Below are positions 1-11,555 of a stretch of 64,000 nucleotides of DNA, one piece after another; within the stretch, counting starts at the first letter, position 1; each line of letters opens with the position of its first letter. The notes under the pieces are model-generated. The model had not been told where the DNA came from and made no database searches. It saw only the letters and a list, made by a program, of their open reading frames with translations. A program made the position numbers and the translations under genes. Source of the stretch: Liolophura sinensis (lineage: Eukaryota > Mollusca > Polyplacophora > Chitonida > Chitonidae); NCBI RefSeq assembly GCF_032854445.1, contig NC_088297.1, positions 14,251,335-14,315,334 on the forward strand. The letters run 5' to 3'.

Positions 1-61
1 AGTGTCTGAGGGTTAAAAGAAAAATGTGTTAAAACCTTATGACATTCAGACAAACAGTCAA

Positions 62-280
62 CCCTAATTCCTCAACCTTTTTGTATGTGAAAGAGCAACT
101 TTCAGTACAATTTATGCACATTTTTAATTTGACCTTAGAGACAAAACTACATTGGTTGGTTTGGCCAATTTCAGGGCTTCACAAAAAGTATAGTTTTATC
201 AGCCTACACAGAATAATGCCATCAGAATATGCCTGAATAAACAGCTTGCAAACATACGAAAACGTTGAAGAATTACAGCG
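62..280 (+). mobile_element. MITE-D copy 1 (~220 bp, inverted termini)
   Basis: The element starts with a CTAATTCNTCAACCTTTT-type end and finishes with the inverse, a GTTGAAGAATTACAG-type end, so the termini are inverted repeats. The interior (GAGCAACTTTCAGT, then GCACATTTTTAATTTGA, then CAGAATAATGCCATCAGAAT) recurs at 7034, 18153, 25099, 34963, 44931, 54759, 55672 and 56233. There is no coding capacity, so it is probably a non-autonomous DNA element. The superfamily is not assignable by eye. Confidence 0.75.
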
Positions 281-1020
281 TGTAAAAAAAAACTTTAGTC
301 TTTTTAGTTAGGGAAGTAACCACTATATTCTGCAACTACACAATAAGTGAATCTAAGTTAAAGGACTAAGTGCCAGATTGGTAACATGCTACATTGTTAT
401 ATTTATCTGTGTGGCTTTAGGGGGCAGTTACTAGAAAGAGTCCACATTTGATAACTTTCAAATTAGTTTGTTTGTTAAAACAAAGTTAAAATATGGTATG
501 ATGTAAACAAACATCATCAACTGTCAATGTTGACAATTGAAACTCACAGCAAAAGCTATAGTGTCATTAGTTCCACGTACTGAAAAATGCAAACTGTTAA
601 TATTTTTTCTACCATAGGGTTTATTTCGGTATGTTTGAAACACACTAAACCTGAACAAGAAGACTGTTCATCTTTTTAAATGCAAGTTCAGATGTGGAGT
701 TTCAAAACCTCTGAAATGTTCTTGTTAAAAATGGAAAATGAAGGTTTGTTCATTGTATGCAGTATCAAATTTTGGCTTCTTTCCCACAGAATAATAAAGA
801 TTTTGAGTACTGACAAATTTATTGATACACCTTTAAGTAGAGAAGAAGGCATGTTATTTGAATACCAGTCATGGCACAGGAAGTTTGTAGATTGCAATGT
901 TCTGACTGCTTTTGAGCATTATTTCACATGCCTTGGAGTATCTGCATAAGTACATGTAGCATGTTATCTCATGCCTGTATATGCTTATCTATGTAGGTTT
1001 ACAGATGTGTCATTTAATAA

Positions 1021-1246
1021 GGGTGCTAGCGCAGCACAATAACTTAAGAGCGTCTCACCGAAGTGGTCAGTGTGAGTTTAAGTCTTGCTCATGCTGGCTT
1101 CCTCTCGGTCATACATGGGAATGTCTACCCGCAAAAGGCGGATGGTTGTGAGTGTCCCTGTGGGTCTGTCTGGTCTGGTCTGTTCCTCCCAGCACAACGC
1201 CATCTTATGAATGAAATATTCTTGAGGACGGCACAATGAATAATTT
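1021..1246 (+). mobile_element. SINE-A, diverged full-length copy
   Basis: This is a worn copy of the tRNA-headed SINE seen intact at 39110-39383. It keeps a box-A-like GCTAGCGCAG start, a box-B-like GTGAGTTTAAGTCTTG, the CATGCTGGCTTCCTCTC core and the AAATATTCTTGAG tail. Its (AAAT)n end is almost gone, which indicates an old insertion. Confidence 0.65.
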
Positions 1247-1384
1247 ACCTACATGCCTATCTATGTAGGTGTACATGTTGTAAATTACTTGTGTAGTAAA
1301 CATGTTATATAAAGTCATTGGTATATTTACTTATATCACTGTTTATGCAATTATATACACATGTAGGTATGTAAACTAATGAAG

Positions 1385-1740
1385 ATATATTATTTCATTG
1401 ATATTATATGTTTACCTAGACGACAGGTATGCACATGCCTATTGAAATAGGTAAATGATGATTTGTATATATTAATAAACATATAATATTATCCCGCTGA
1501 TGTAATATGTTTACCTGCGTGTACATGCCGATCTACCCAGGCACAGGTTACTGGTATTATTTCAAAGTAAATTAATAAAGATATTATATCACCCTGTGTA
1601 TATAATAGGTGCATGGATGATACACATGCCTTTTGACATGGGTACATGATGTGATTGTAGAGTTAGGAGTATTGTGCAGATATTATATCCTTTCATGGAC
1701 ATAATATGTTTACCTATATGCCTATCTTCCCCAGCACAGG
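1385..1740 (+). repeat. Degenerate ~105-bp tandem repeat, ~3.5 copies
   Basis: Each unit carries an ATATTATAT core, then TGTTTACCT, then an ACATGCC(T/G)AT block. The units begin near 1385, 1480, 1600 and 1680. They are strongly diverged from one another, so the array is old. No coding potential was seen. Confidence 0.5.
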
Positions 1741-2790
1741 TATGTAAGCACATGTTCCTTTCACCTGGCTCAGTGTATTCACTCTGGATTCATTCACCAC
1801 CCTAGTGTACCTTGACCCCAGGGGGCCGTTACCTGTTCTATCTGTAAGGCCAAGTCCTCGATGAAGTCTTGTCTGCGTGCCTCTGTACATGTGTGAAGTT
1901 AGAGTACTTGTATGTACATTGATATATAGAGGATGTAATCTGGAGGCTCTCTCCAAATAGATACATGCTTAGTACTGTAGATACAGATGCACTTGTGGAG
2001 AGCTTGCCTCCTGCAGATTCCTGTGTTTATATTTGTGGTAGCAGATTGCTGGGGCATATTTAGCAGGGCCTTTTTTTCTCCTAGCCTCATGAGGAAGATG
2101 CTAAGCACTGGTACCTCTTGTAGGTTGTGTATAAGATCTGTGTTGATGGAAGTTTACATGTGACCTTCAGGCGTGCAGGATTACGCAACGCGTGCCACGG
2201 TGGTTGCAGCAGTCCAGTTCTGATTGAGAGTCGGTGCCAACTTGGTACACAATGCAGTAGTGTGTCTATGAAAGATGTAGCTTCTACAGACTGTAGCATT
2301 AGAAGGGAAATTTGGGTGACAAGAGAAACTGGATTTTCACAGCAGATACTTGTTGACAGACAGACAGACAGACAGACTTCTAGACAAGTGCCCAACATTT
2401 TCTGTGGGCAGATCTATTTTGGGTTGGATTGATTTTAAACATCCTTTCATGTGCCAGTGGTTGTTTGGAGTACTGTATCTCAACCACACCTGGTAATATG
2501 CGGTTTTCTTAATTGGCTCACCAGTTTTAATCAACATTTGCAGGGACTATTGTCAATACTCAGGTTACCTCGGCCCTGTCCTGCTGTACATTAGCATTGA
2601 CATTTGATACAAAGCACGGCATATGATACTTTACTTGTAGGCAACTTCTTAGGACCTGTGTCAATATTTCTAAGGAGTGACCTTCAGATTTGACCTTCCA
2701 ACTCAACTTGACCTTTGCCCTGAATAAGATCAAAACAGACAGTCTTTTGCATTGGCTACCCATGCTGCTTGCATCGTGCTGAACCTTCTG

Positions 2791-2804
2791 GTAGCCATGG
2801 CAAC
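2791..2804. promoter_or_regulatory. X-box-like (RFX) palindrome upstream of exon 1A
   Basis: GTAGCCATGGCAAC differs by one base from the ideal RFX X-box palindrome GTTGCCATGGCAAC and lies about 270 bp upstream of the exon 1A ATG. RFX factors are known to drive many ciliary genes through such sites. A single motif in AT-rich DNA can occur by chance, so this is only a candidate promoter element. Confidence 0.3.
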
Positions 2805-3074
2805 ATAGGAGGTGCTTAAAGTGTATTGACTCAAGTTCATATGGAGTATCCACACTGAGGAAACTGTTAATTAACTTAGCTTGTTGGACCTTAAAAAGGA
2901 ATTTGGCTACAAACGGACAGGATTAAATTTTTACAGCAAACAGGTTCTCTTTTCTTTTTTGTGGGAAGTGTCTGTGATTTTTGCCATGAACTGAATGGCA
3001 GAATACTTACATGCATTGGAAAGTTCCACAAAGTGTTTCAATTGGATGCACAGTAACTTTGTTGTTTCTTGGAA

Positions 3075-3690
3075 ATGTCAGAAAATCCGGGATGTCTGTT
3101 TTGTTGTTTCCCGTGTTCTCGTCCCAGAACAGAGAGTTACCATCTCTCAGACATAGACGTGGTTGTGGATTCACCTGATTTGACTCGGGACTTACCGGAG
3201 AAAGCTGTGGATGAGAAAAACAAAAGTGAAACTTCGAACGAAGCTGAAGGAATACATCGTTCTTTAAAATGTCGGCGTCATTTAGACTCAGCCGAAGACA
3301 CAGTCGTCCAATCAGAGCTCTGCAAACAAAGTGATGGTGTGGATCTGGCTTCTGTTCCAGCGCCTGCCTCAGCATCGTGTGGCGCTGAGGAGGACATTCA
3401 GATTAAAGTCGCGCAACAAACTCATGCATCGCCATCAGTCGACATGAGTTTACCGCAATCTGTAAACTCTGAACAAAAATCCACAAACGTTCCTGATACG
3501 CCAACTTTTTATTTGCAGGTCTTTGAGGACGAACCCGAAGCTGTCAAATCTGAACCAGTCATGTCTGCACAGGAGTTAGCCGCTGTTGTGGCTCGGTTAG
3601 AATCGGTCGCCGTGCGTCTGGAGTCGGTCGCTGCTGCCAAAGGTCAATCAAGCGCACCAGCCGTTGGAAGAGGGTCATCAAGTGCACCAG
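3075..3690 (+). CDS. CAP: CAP exon 1A: cysteine-cluster extension plus canonical CAP N-terminus
   Basis: This coding exon has 205 codons plus one base (phase 1) and ends at CAG|GTAAGG, a strong donor. An in-frame TAA at 3054 makes the ATG at 3075 the first Met of a continuous exon. Residues 1-18 contain C7, C10, C11 and C14 (CLFCCFPC) followed by arginines, a plausible S-palmitoylation cluster. Residues ~19-162 are polar and probably disordered. At M163 (3561) the usual CAP start appears, with two RLESVA heptad-like repeats (ARLESVAVRLESVA); in known CAPs this short helix drives oligomerisation and adenylyl cyclase contact. The exon joins to 26694 and restores an Asp codon. A possible internal acceptor (TTTTTATTTGCAG, exon start 3519) could give a conventional, unextended CAP beginning at M163. 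The RLE helix and downstream match make the CAP call firm; the lipid role of the cysteines is inference. Confidence 0.85.
3518..3519 (+). promoter_or_regulatory. Possible alternative 3' splice site inside exon 1A
   Basis: CCAACTTTTTATTTGCAG followed by GTCTTTGAGG looks like a genuine pyrimidine tract and acceptor, 42 nt before M163, the usual CAP start codon. If used with an upstream noncoding exon, it would remove the cysteine-rich extension and yield a standard-length CAP. Only sequence appearance supports this. Confidence 0.3.
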
Positions 3691-4679
3691 GTAAGGCGGT
3701 GGTTTCTTGTTTTTTTTTATGTTAATAAGGTCACACCAATTTTAGTTGTTGTTTTATGTGCAGAATACTTTCTTTTATCAATGTTGGAGGAGGGTGTAAA
3801 AGTGAAACTTGGTGATTTTCTAATTTGTTGAAAATGTGCACTATCCCATCAATTTTTCCTGTTGGTCATGATCAGAAAGCTTTGAAAACCATGAAATTAT
3901 AAAAAAAAAACATAAATATCAGCCAAAATGAATCCTGTATATTTAATTTCATCTTTAGTTTATTTTTGTGATATTTGAGTGCCCATAAAACATGAAGTAA
4001 AACTGATGTAGCCTAAAATGAAAGAGAAAAAAATCAAAGGTCTTTGGAAAGACTATTGATGTCAAGCATATCGGAAACTACATTTAATTCTGTAAGAAAA
4101 AAAATAACATAATATAAATAACAGTAGTTTCTTATATGGTTATCTGTGGTCTCAATGTTCAGTACACTCAATTTCTTTTCTTCTTCTATCCCTTTTATCA
4201 TTTTAATATTGCTTTTGAGCTTTTTTTGCAGTTGTGCAGAAATTACAAACCACTGTTTATCTGCCTTGCTAAAATATAAATTAAAACATCTCAAGATAAA
4301 TTTAGTCATATGTCCTTTAAAGTCATTGAAATCTAAAGGTTAACAGAAGCAAATTTGTACCTACCTGAATGTCCTGTTACCTGTAGAATGAATGAGGTGA
4401 TTGGTCAAGTCAGTAACTAATATTCGCCTGCATGTTGTAAAGATCTTCATATGTTTATTCTGAAATGATGTAACAATGCAATATTAAATGTTTGTGACCT
4501 AGCTTAGTGGCTTGCAACAATGTAACAGAAACAAGGGCTATGTAAACATAGGTGCACATCACAGATTGTTAATTAGCCAGCTTGATACCCCACTGTATTT
4601 GGGCATTCAAGAACAACAACAATATCTCTTGAGTTGACCAAACTTGTACATGTACATCTTTGTAGATATCTTATAAATG

Positions 4680-4812
4680 AGCCGTACGTGGGAAGGTCTG
4701 TCAGCAACCTGCGGATGGTCGTGGGTTTCCCCCCGGACTTGCCGCCGTCATATAAGTGAAATATTCTTGAGTGCGGCGTAAAACACCAATCAAGTAAATA
4801 AATAAATAAATT
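4680..4812 (+). mobile_element. SINE-A, 3' half
   Basis: This truncated copy begins at GTGGGAAGGTCTGTCAGCAA and runs through ACCTGCGGATGGTCGTGGG and AAATATTCTTGAG to an (AAAT)n tail. The tRNA-like head is missing, which is the usual 5' truncation of SINEs. Confidence 0.8.
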
Positions 4813-4959
4813 ATCAGAGTGTGTGATTAACCCAACAGGAAGTCGAAATTTCGACATAAGAAAGTCGAAAATTAGTGAAAAAAGGGGCGAAATTTCAATT
4901 TTTTTCCATGGTGATGCTAATGGGCTTGCGTATATATAGCTGTAGGGGTACTTATATTC

Positions 4960-5150
4960 GAGCACTTGTGGTTATAGACCATTTGTCTTCCACCAATATG
5001 CTGTGCATATCTGTCGGTCATATGTTGAAAAGTCAGTCAGCAACTTGTCAGATGTGGGTGGTTTACATACACCGTTCACTCCGGTTTGCTCCAGCCATCA
5101 AACGGACAATCATCTAAACAAAATCTTCTTGAATATGAGGTATTACCGAT
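4960..5150 (+). mobile_element. SINE-A relative (variant subfamily)
   Basis: The motif CACCAATATGCTGTGCATATCTG followed by AGTCAGTCAGCAACTTGTCAG and a degraded SINE-A-like tail recurs at 41380-41985, where the same element is interrupted by SINE-B. It is a diverged relative of SINE-A with a different head. No terminal A-rich tail is visible here. Confidence 0.45.
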
Positions 5151-5559
5151 GTTTGTGGGTCTTACCTGTGCCATAATCGGATCCAGCTGTATCATTCATT
5201 TAAACCTATTTTCGCCATGATAAGGCTGCTATATTGCCGAAGTGGCTTTCAGTCTTAATCATCCATTCATTCTAACATTTACTTATTTCTTTATTTATTT
5301 CTCATATGACCTTGAACTATCTTATGAACTATGTTACAGTTGACGTATCTGTGTGAACGTACACATATTTGCTAAAAGTGCACATATTAGAAATCTTTTG
5401 TTGCACACACTTTACAGATCTGTTATATTTTGGTGGCAAACTGTAATTGAACTAAACTGTCTCTTCTTATCATGTATTTACTGTTGCACACATTTTTTAA
5501 CACAAAAGTGATATATTTTATCGCACATATTTTGCGAATCGTTCATATCTTGTGTGAAT

Positions 5560-5760
5560 GTAATTGACATGTACACCATAGAGAGAAATACCAGAGCAGC
5601 GACGACATTGTGATACTAACGAGCAGCTGACGAATTGCCACGCATAACCAGTGAAATACAGCCTCTTGTCAATTCTCCCCTGTTAGGGTTTTATTCTGAC
5701 TGTTCATGTGAATGCATAAACAGTAGCGAGTCAGACACCCCCTAGCACCATGGATTAAGC
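5560..5760. repeat. Dispersed repeat shared with ~62640-62740
   Basis: The block CCTCTTGTCAATTCTCC, then GGGTTTTATT, then CTGTTCATGTGAATGCA resembles a block just beyond SINE-B at 62640-62740 (CCTCTTGTCAGTTTACC, GGGTTTTATT, CTGCTCATGTAAACATGCA). Two diverged copies are visible, so it is an interspersed repeat or an extension of the SINE-B family. Confidence 0.4.
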
Positions 5761-5837
5761 AGAATTAGCTAAAAAGTGTATTTGTTGTTCATATTTAAAT
5801 ATCTTTAACCCACATGCTATTACAAAACTTCCATCAT

Positions 5838-6328
5838 GATCACATTGTGTGTGTACTTATGACTTGTACACCCACAGCCTAAACTCCCGTCATTGTGTGT
5901 ACTCATGACTTGTACTCCTACAGTCTGAACTCCCATCATTGTGTGTACTCATGAAATGTACACCCACAGTCTGAACTCCCATCATTGTGTGTACTCATGA
6001 AATGTACACCCACAGTCTGAACTCCCATCATTGTGTGTACTCATGACATGTACACCCACAGTCTGAACTCCCATCATTGTGTGTACTCATGAAATGTACA
6101 CCCACATTCTGAACTCCCATCATTGTGTGTACTCATGACATGTACACCCATAGTCTGATTGCCCATCATTGTGTGGACTCATGACATGTACACCCACAGT
6201 CTGATTGCCCATCATTGTGTGTACTCATGACATGTACACCCACAGTCTGATTGCCCATAATTGTGTGGACTCATGACATGTACACCCATAGTCTGATTGC
6301 CCATCATTGTGTGTACTCATGACGTGTA
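5838..6328 (+). repeat. 46-bp tandem array, ~10.6 copies
   Basis: The unit is TGTGTACTCATGAAATGTAC followed by ACCCACAGTCTGAACTCCCA and TCATTG (46 bp). Distal copies carry GATTGCCCA instead of GAACTCCCA, so the array contains at least two sub-variants arranged in blocks. Such blocks indicate local expansion by unequal exchange. No coding potential. Confidence 0.9.
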
Positions 6329-7033
6329 CATGTAGGCCACATTAGATGTGTTGCTCAGGTCTTTTTCTCAGATGAACTGCGTCATTCTTTTCTTGATCTT
6401 GACATTGATCTCAGTATCAATGATAAATCACACACATATTAACACATTGTGTATTATAAATATGAACAGACCTCTTTATAGACCTCACTCCCATCTTTAA
6501 TCATGTTTGATAAGAATATCTCTGTGTCTGGTATCAATGGGCACTTGTTGCTGCGTTTGTGTTCTCATCAGCGATGGCCAAAGGAAGGTCACACATGACA
6601 GGCTGTAGCTTCAGGCTACAACCCAATACGATCCAATCTTGCTCTTTTTGCCACCTACGTGTTGTTCTTTAAATTGCGATGTAGGTAATCTTAGTGCTTT
6701 TATCCTGAACTGTATTGTTAATATCAGTTTGTTCATGTATAGTTGAGCTTTTAATTTTTGTAATATGAAGGATACTGCCGAACGTATGCGGAATTTGTCC
6801 ATACTTTAATGTTCAAAGAAAAATTGTGTGTCTCATATCATGTATGATATCTGTAAAAGACACTTACCGATATTTTTGAATAAAGCAGTTTCCATCCGAC
6901 TCTCGCTGATGGAGATCAAACCCTTTTGTCCCTAGAGGGAAATAAGTCCTACTGTATCTACGCTAGGTAACTTTTGTGAACATGAATTTTGTGATTACCC
7001 TCAATCTCGTGCCCTTTTTCAGAGGCACATCTG

Positions 7034-7246
7034 TTTCCTTCACATGTTTGTAATGTGTTTATTGAAGCATTATTCTGTGTTGACTGATTAAATTATATGT
7101 TTTTCTGAAGCCCTGAAGCGGGCCAATCCAACTGATGTAGTTTAGTCTTCAAAATCCAATTAAAAATGTGCATAAATTGAAAGTTAAAAATTGCACTGAA
7201 AGTTGATCTTTCATGTACATGCAAAAAGTTGAAGAATTAGGGTAAT
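7034..7246 (-). mobile_element. MITE-D copy 2
   Basis: Reverse-oriented MITE-D. It contains GCATTATTCTGTGTTGACTG, then GAAGCCCTGAAGCGGGCCAA, and ends AAAAAGTTGAAGAATTAGGG. It is followed by a poly-A stretch at 7265-7281. Confidence 0.75.
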
Positions 7247-7935
7247 ACCAGTAAGTAAAATAGTAAAAAAAAAAAAAAAAATTATCTTATTTTCTCTGGT
7301 AGTTTTCTGCTTGAAGTATAATTTAGCTAGTACATGTAACTTATGGGTCTGTCAAACCTTGTAGTGCAGTGACAAGCTCAAAGTTTTGATACATATGCAT
7401 ATTAGAACGACAGTCAGGTGATATAAATCACATCGAAAGATATTAATAGTTCAAAAATATGCAGACGAACACAAATATTTTACCTTGTAAAACAGTCATG
7501 TTTTCCTGCAGGTTTCTTTTGTGACTTAATGTTTGCTATGGATTATACAGGCCTGGAAAAAGGATGTGATCGAGTAGTTAGGCCTGGCTGTGACAGATTA
7601 ATTACAGTAGATGCACATGTGAATGTTGTTTATGTGTAAAGATTTCACCAATAAGCCGTGACTCATAAAGCTAAAACAAAAAAGCTCTTTGTATCCAGGT
7701 AAGACCTTATTTGGATTCAGCCTAGACATACATGTACATGTATTTACCTGAGATAATAGTATAAATGAGGGTCTGTAGGAGGGCACATCATAGCCCTCTC
7801 CCTGTTAGCGCTCCAGATCAGTTTCTTCTTTTTTTTTGTAAGAGAATAATAAACAGTTACTCTGTGAAACATTAAACTTGGGCCCATTTGAGCATTGTAT
7901 TTGTGTTCGTGTTTGTATTTGTTTATTTACATACC

Positions 7936-8166
7936 CTAATTCTATCAACCTTTTTAGCTGCCTGAGCAACCAGTATTTTTAAAACATCATTAAAAAATTT
8001 TAAGACATCATGAGAGAACAATGGGGTGTAGAGAAATAATGTACACAGTTTGCATCTTTAGTGATACAAACAAGTCATTTCAATATCGTCTTCATAATTA
8101 TTGTGGGCTTAAGATCCACTGGGAAAAAAAATGGCTTTAGAGATCGATAAGGTTGAAGATTTACGG
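7936..8166 (+). mobile_element. MITE-E copy 1 (sister of MITE-D)
   Basis: The termini resemble MITE-D (CCTAATTCTATCAACCTTTT and GGTTGAAGATTTACGGTA), but the interior differs: AACCAGTATTTTTAAAA, GAGAACAATGGGGTGTAG, then TTTGCATCTTTAGTGATACA. The same interior recurs at 10852, 19558, 47565 and 57057. It is non-coding. Confidence 0.7.
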
Positions 8167-10851
8167 TATATCTAATAAGACACAGTAAGTAAACATGCAG
8201 TATTTGTGATCAAATCACAGATTGAACAGTATATATGAATTTTGAAATTCAATTGGAGGGAATATAGGCCCGTGACACTATGCATGCATGCTTGTGTAAG
8301 ATAAGTACATGCGTATTTGTACTTTCAATCAAAGGGCTTATTGAATTTTAAAGACATTTGTCAAGTTTAAAGTTAAATCTTGAAACAACGACATAGTAAG
8401 TAGTTTATAGCTCTGACATTTCAAATTTTGACACATTTTTCTTACCATACCTCTTGTTAAGCACTCCAGGAGTTTATGGATTGAGGGGTATACAGCTGTG
8501 TCGTGAATTGAAAATCTTTCTCACAATTTTCGTTTGACTGCTTTCTTTTCAGAAAATATTTCAATATTTCTCAAAAACATGTTCAACCCCTCATTTTTAA
8601 CAGAGACTTGAGATTGATGACTCTAAATCTGTGTGTAATTAAAAATTTAAAACCACCTTTTAAATTTTGAATTTTATAGTCAAAACTTGCTTTGTTGACA
8701 GCAGGAGACAGAAAATGCATCGATTTCTGTTCAATATATAAAGGCATTAATGACCAGGCTGAAATATGTATGCACGGTGTTTACAACTTAAACTCAAGTC
8801 ATTTTGAGTGGGAAGTGGGGTGGGTAGTTTTTTTTAACCTGCCTATGACATTCATTTAGTTTATATACACACATGTATACATAAATTCTTGCTAAATATT
8901 TGTTCAAAAGCCGGAGATTCACTGATGTAAACTCAGGCCTGTTTTGCCAGTTCACCTTGCTTAGAGCAGGATACTATAAGAAGAAGAGTAAACACAAAGT
9001 TGGAAAAGGGGGGATAGATGGGAATAGGGTGGTTAATCTAAATGAAGTGGGGCTTCTGAAGAGAGGGCTTTTTTTATCGGAATACATTTTGCCATGGATT
9101 GCTACATTTGTCTATATGTTGACTTAATAATCTCTCACAGTTTGGATTAAACATGGAAGTCCTGATGTACACACATCAGGCCGTGGTTATGGGTTGATGT
9201 TAAAGGTCAATCTGCAGACTTTTTCAAAAATAGCAAATTTTCCACATGAATGTGGGAACTATGATGGTGAAGTATGTGCGCAGAAAGATTTCAGAGAATT
9301 AAGGTAAATCTTTTGCATGAAGAAGATGTCGTCAGATGATACCCCCTCCTGTTGACCCTCAGCAGTGTTTCCAGCATCACTTGCCAGAGAGAGAAAAAAA
9401 CAGAGTTTGCGGAACATTAGAGTGTTGTTTGTGTACAAAAGGAAGAGAAGAGCAATTCATAACCTGCAGCTATTAACGGGCTGCGGTAATTAGGTCATGA
9501 CTTACCTGTGAGCCTGAGGACATAACGAACAGTTACCTGTGGCCTGGAAAGTTGTCAGCATTGAAAGGAGACAGGTGACGGAATTTCACACTGCGCTTTT
9601 ATCACCCCAATGCAGTGCTGCAAACGTCAGGCTGCAAATTGATCGGAGGAACTGTCATAAAAATTGCCGTGTTTCGTGGAAAAGAAACCACTTGGCCTAC
9701 GGGCTCGTGGGCTGAGCATTCGCTTTTACCTTTTCTCCCCAGGTCTGAGAAGATACGTGTACATCCTTTCTAGAACATTTCCTCATTGTTCTGCATCACT
9801 TGATATCAGCCTGTGCCAGTCAGTACTGGTATCAGTCAGCAGTCTGGATCTAAGGTATTGTTACATTTACCTGTGACGGGTGACACTAACGAGGAAAAGC
9901 TTTGACAACCTAGAGAGGATATATACTGTAGTTAAACAGTCCTGTTTCTGCATGTAACGTTTTATTACGTTTACATATTACTGCATTTATGTATTACCAC
10001 TGCATTTATGTATTACCACAAGTGTCCTCTCTTTTCATGTAGTTTGTGTATACAGGTAAATTGCCTTCAGCTGTCACTTTTCTCATTTAATATCAATCTA
10101 TCTGTAATTTACATCTACCTGTATATGCAATCTGTGCAGGTGACATTGATTTGTTTTTTGTTTTTTTTTATGGAATATGTTGCCAGCACTCAACACAGGT
10201 ACCCTGCCTACTCACCTGAGAATCGTTAATAAGTGGAGGTAGTGGTTTCGTAGGAATTCAGGTTATTGCACATGGTATATAGCTCAGAAAGTAAACACAC
10301 TAGCCTCTAGCAAGGGGAGTGATATGGTTCTAAGCAGGGAAATATCATTAACGATACAGTTTTCTATTCTGTTCACGCAAATCCATGTAGGGCGGAAGTT
10401 CATGATTGGTTTTTGATGTTAAATGGAGATGGCATGCTTGATGATGGCCTTACATAATTATATCAGGGTTGCAAATTGAGCTGAAGTCAGTTCCTGGATG
10501 GACTGTTCATTTTTTGCCTTTTATCTGATCTATACGTGTAAATTCTGATCAGACTTGCTTACCTGGAATTCAATATGGCCGACACCCCCGTCATCAATCC
10601 ATCAGGTAAGACTGCATGAACATGTCATATAAACTCTTTGAAATCTACAAGTGAAATGAAAATAAGACACGTGTATGTATTAAGACGTTTTCTAACCATG
10701 CCATTTGTTTAGTTCTACAATCATGTGAAATAGCCCAGATCTTATTTTAATGTGACTGGTTGAATTTGACCAGTACAGTCAACAATTTCACCATGTTGAC
10801 GCGACATTAGACATAGACATTACTGCAGTTCAAGCATTAAAAACAGGCTAA

Positions 10852-11086
10852 ATTACCTTAATTTTTCAACCTTTTCAATCCTCTCAGCAACCAATATTTT
10901 GAAGCATTCTGAGAGAATTTTGAAGTCTAGAGATACAATTTGAACATTTTTGTGAAGCTTGCATCTTTAGTGACACAAACCGATTATTTCAGGCATCATT
11001 TTCATCATAATGTTACGCATAATTTCCACAGAAAAAAGTGCTTTTGAGGTTGAAAAGGTTGAAGATTTACAGTAGCTTATTCAGAT
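10852..11086 (+). mobile_element. MITE-E copy 2
   Basis: TACCTTAATTTTTCAACCTT at the left end and GGTTGAAGATTTACAGTA at the right enclose the MITE-E interior (CTTGCATCTTTAGTGACACA, CGATTATTTCAGGCATCATT). It is about 235 bp with no open frame of note. Confidence 0.75.
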
Positions 11087-11405
11087 TTGTTGGAAGTTTA
11101 ACTGATTTACAATTGTCTGAATAATACCTTTAAAAACTTCAGAGTTGCCAAAATTTTACCACAGCCAAAACTGATCAGGCAAACTGCAGTACGGACGTAA
11201 TGTTGAATAGAAGTCCTCATAAAACTATTCGTGTGATCTTACATGAAATCTGGTGGGGGTCAGTTATTTGACTTCTGCCATGTATCTACACATACGGTAA
11301 CTAATTGACCTAATATATTGACAGTGACATACCTGTGCATGTAGGTTCACATTTTGCTAAATTCCGACAGGTCTGGACTGATTGATCACCTCAGGTTGTG
11401 TAGAT

Positions 11406-11555
11406 TTATTCATTTATTTGATCAGTGTTTCACACCGTATTCAAAAATACTTCACTTATGCGACAATGGCCAGAATTTGGGTGGGAGGAAACCGGGCAGA
11501 GCCCAAGAGAAACCCACGATAATCCGCACATTGCTGTAAGACCTTCCCACATGTG
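11406..11555 (-). mobile_element. SINE-A, 3' part, reverse
   Basis: The reverse complement of the SINE-A tail and core: ATTTATTTGATCAGTGTTTC, then CACCGTATTCAAAAATACTT, then GGAGGAAACCGGGCAGAGCC. A short open frame across it is a by-product of the repeat. Confidence 0.75.

Larger units (their letters stand above)
1..3053. other. 5' flank or upstream intron of the CAP gene
   Basis: No coding exon is recognised here. The stretch holds a MITE-D copy (62-280), a worn SINE-A (1021-1246), a degenerate ~105-bp tandem repeat (1385-1740), a short GACA microsatellite (about 2355-2375) and an X-box-like site (2791-2804). The segments 281-1020 and 1741-2790 contain only short open frames without recognisable protein similarity. 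Noncoding 5' exons or the promoter for exon 1A may lie here, but I cannot place them. Confidence 0.5.

Noticed and set aside
2087-2853. Several ~100-codon frames on both strands upstream of exon 1A
   Set aside because: They overlap each other, have no recognisable similarity and include a GACA microsatellite; they more likely reflect the locally lower AT content.
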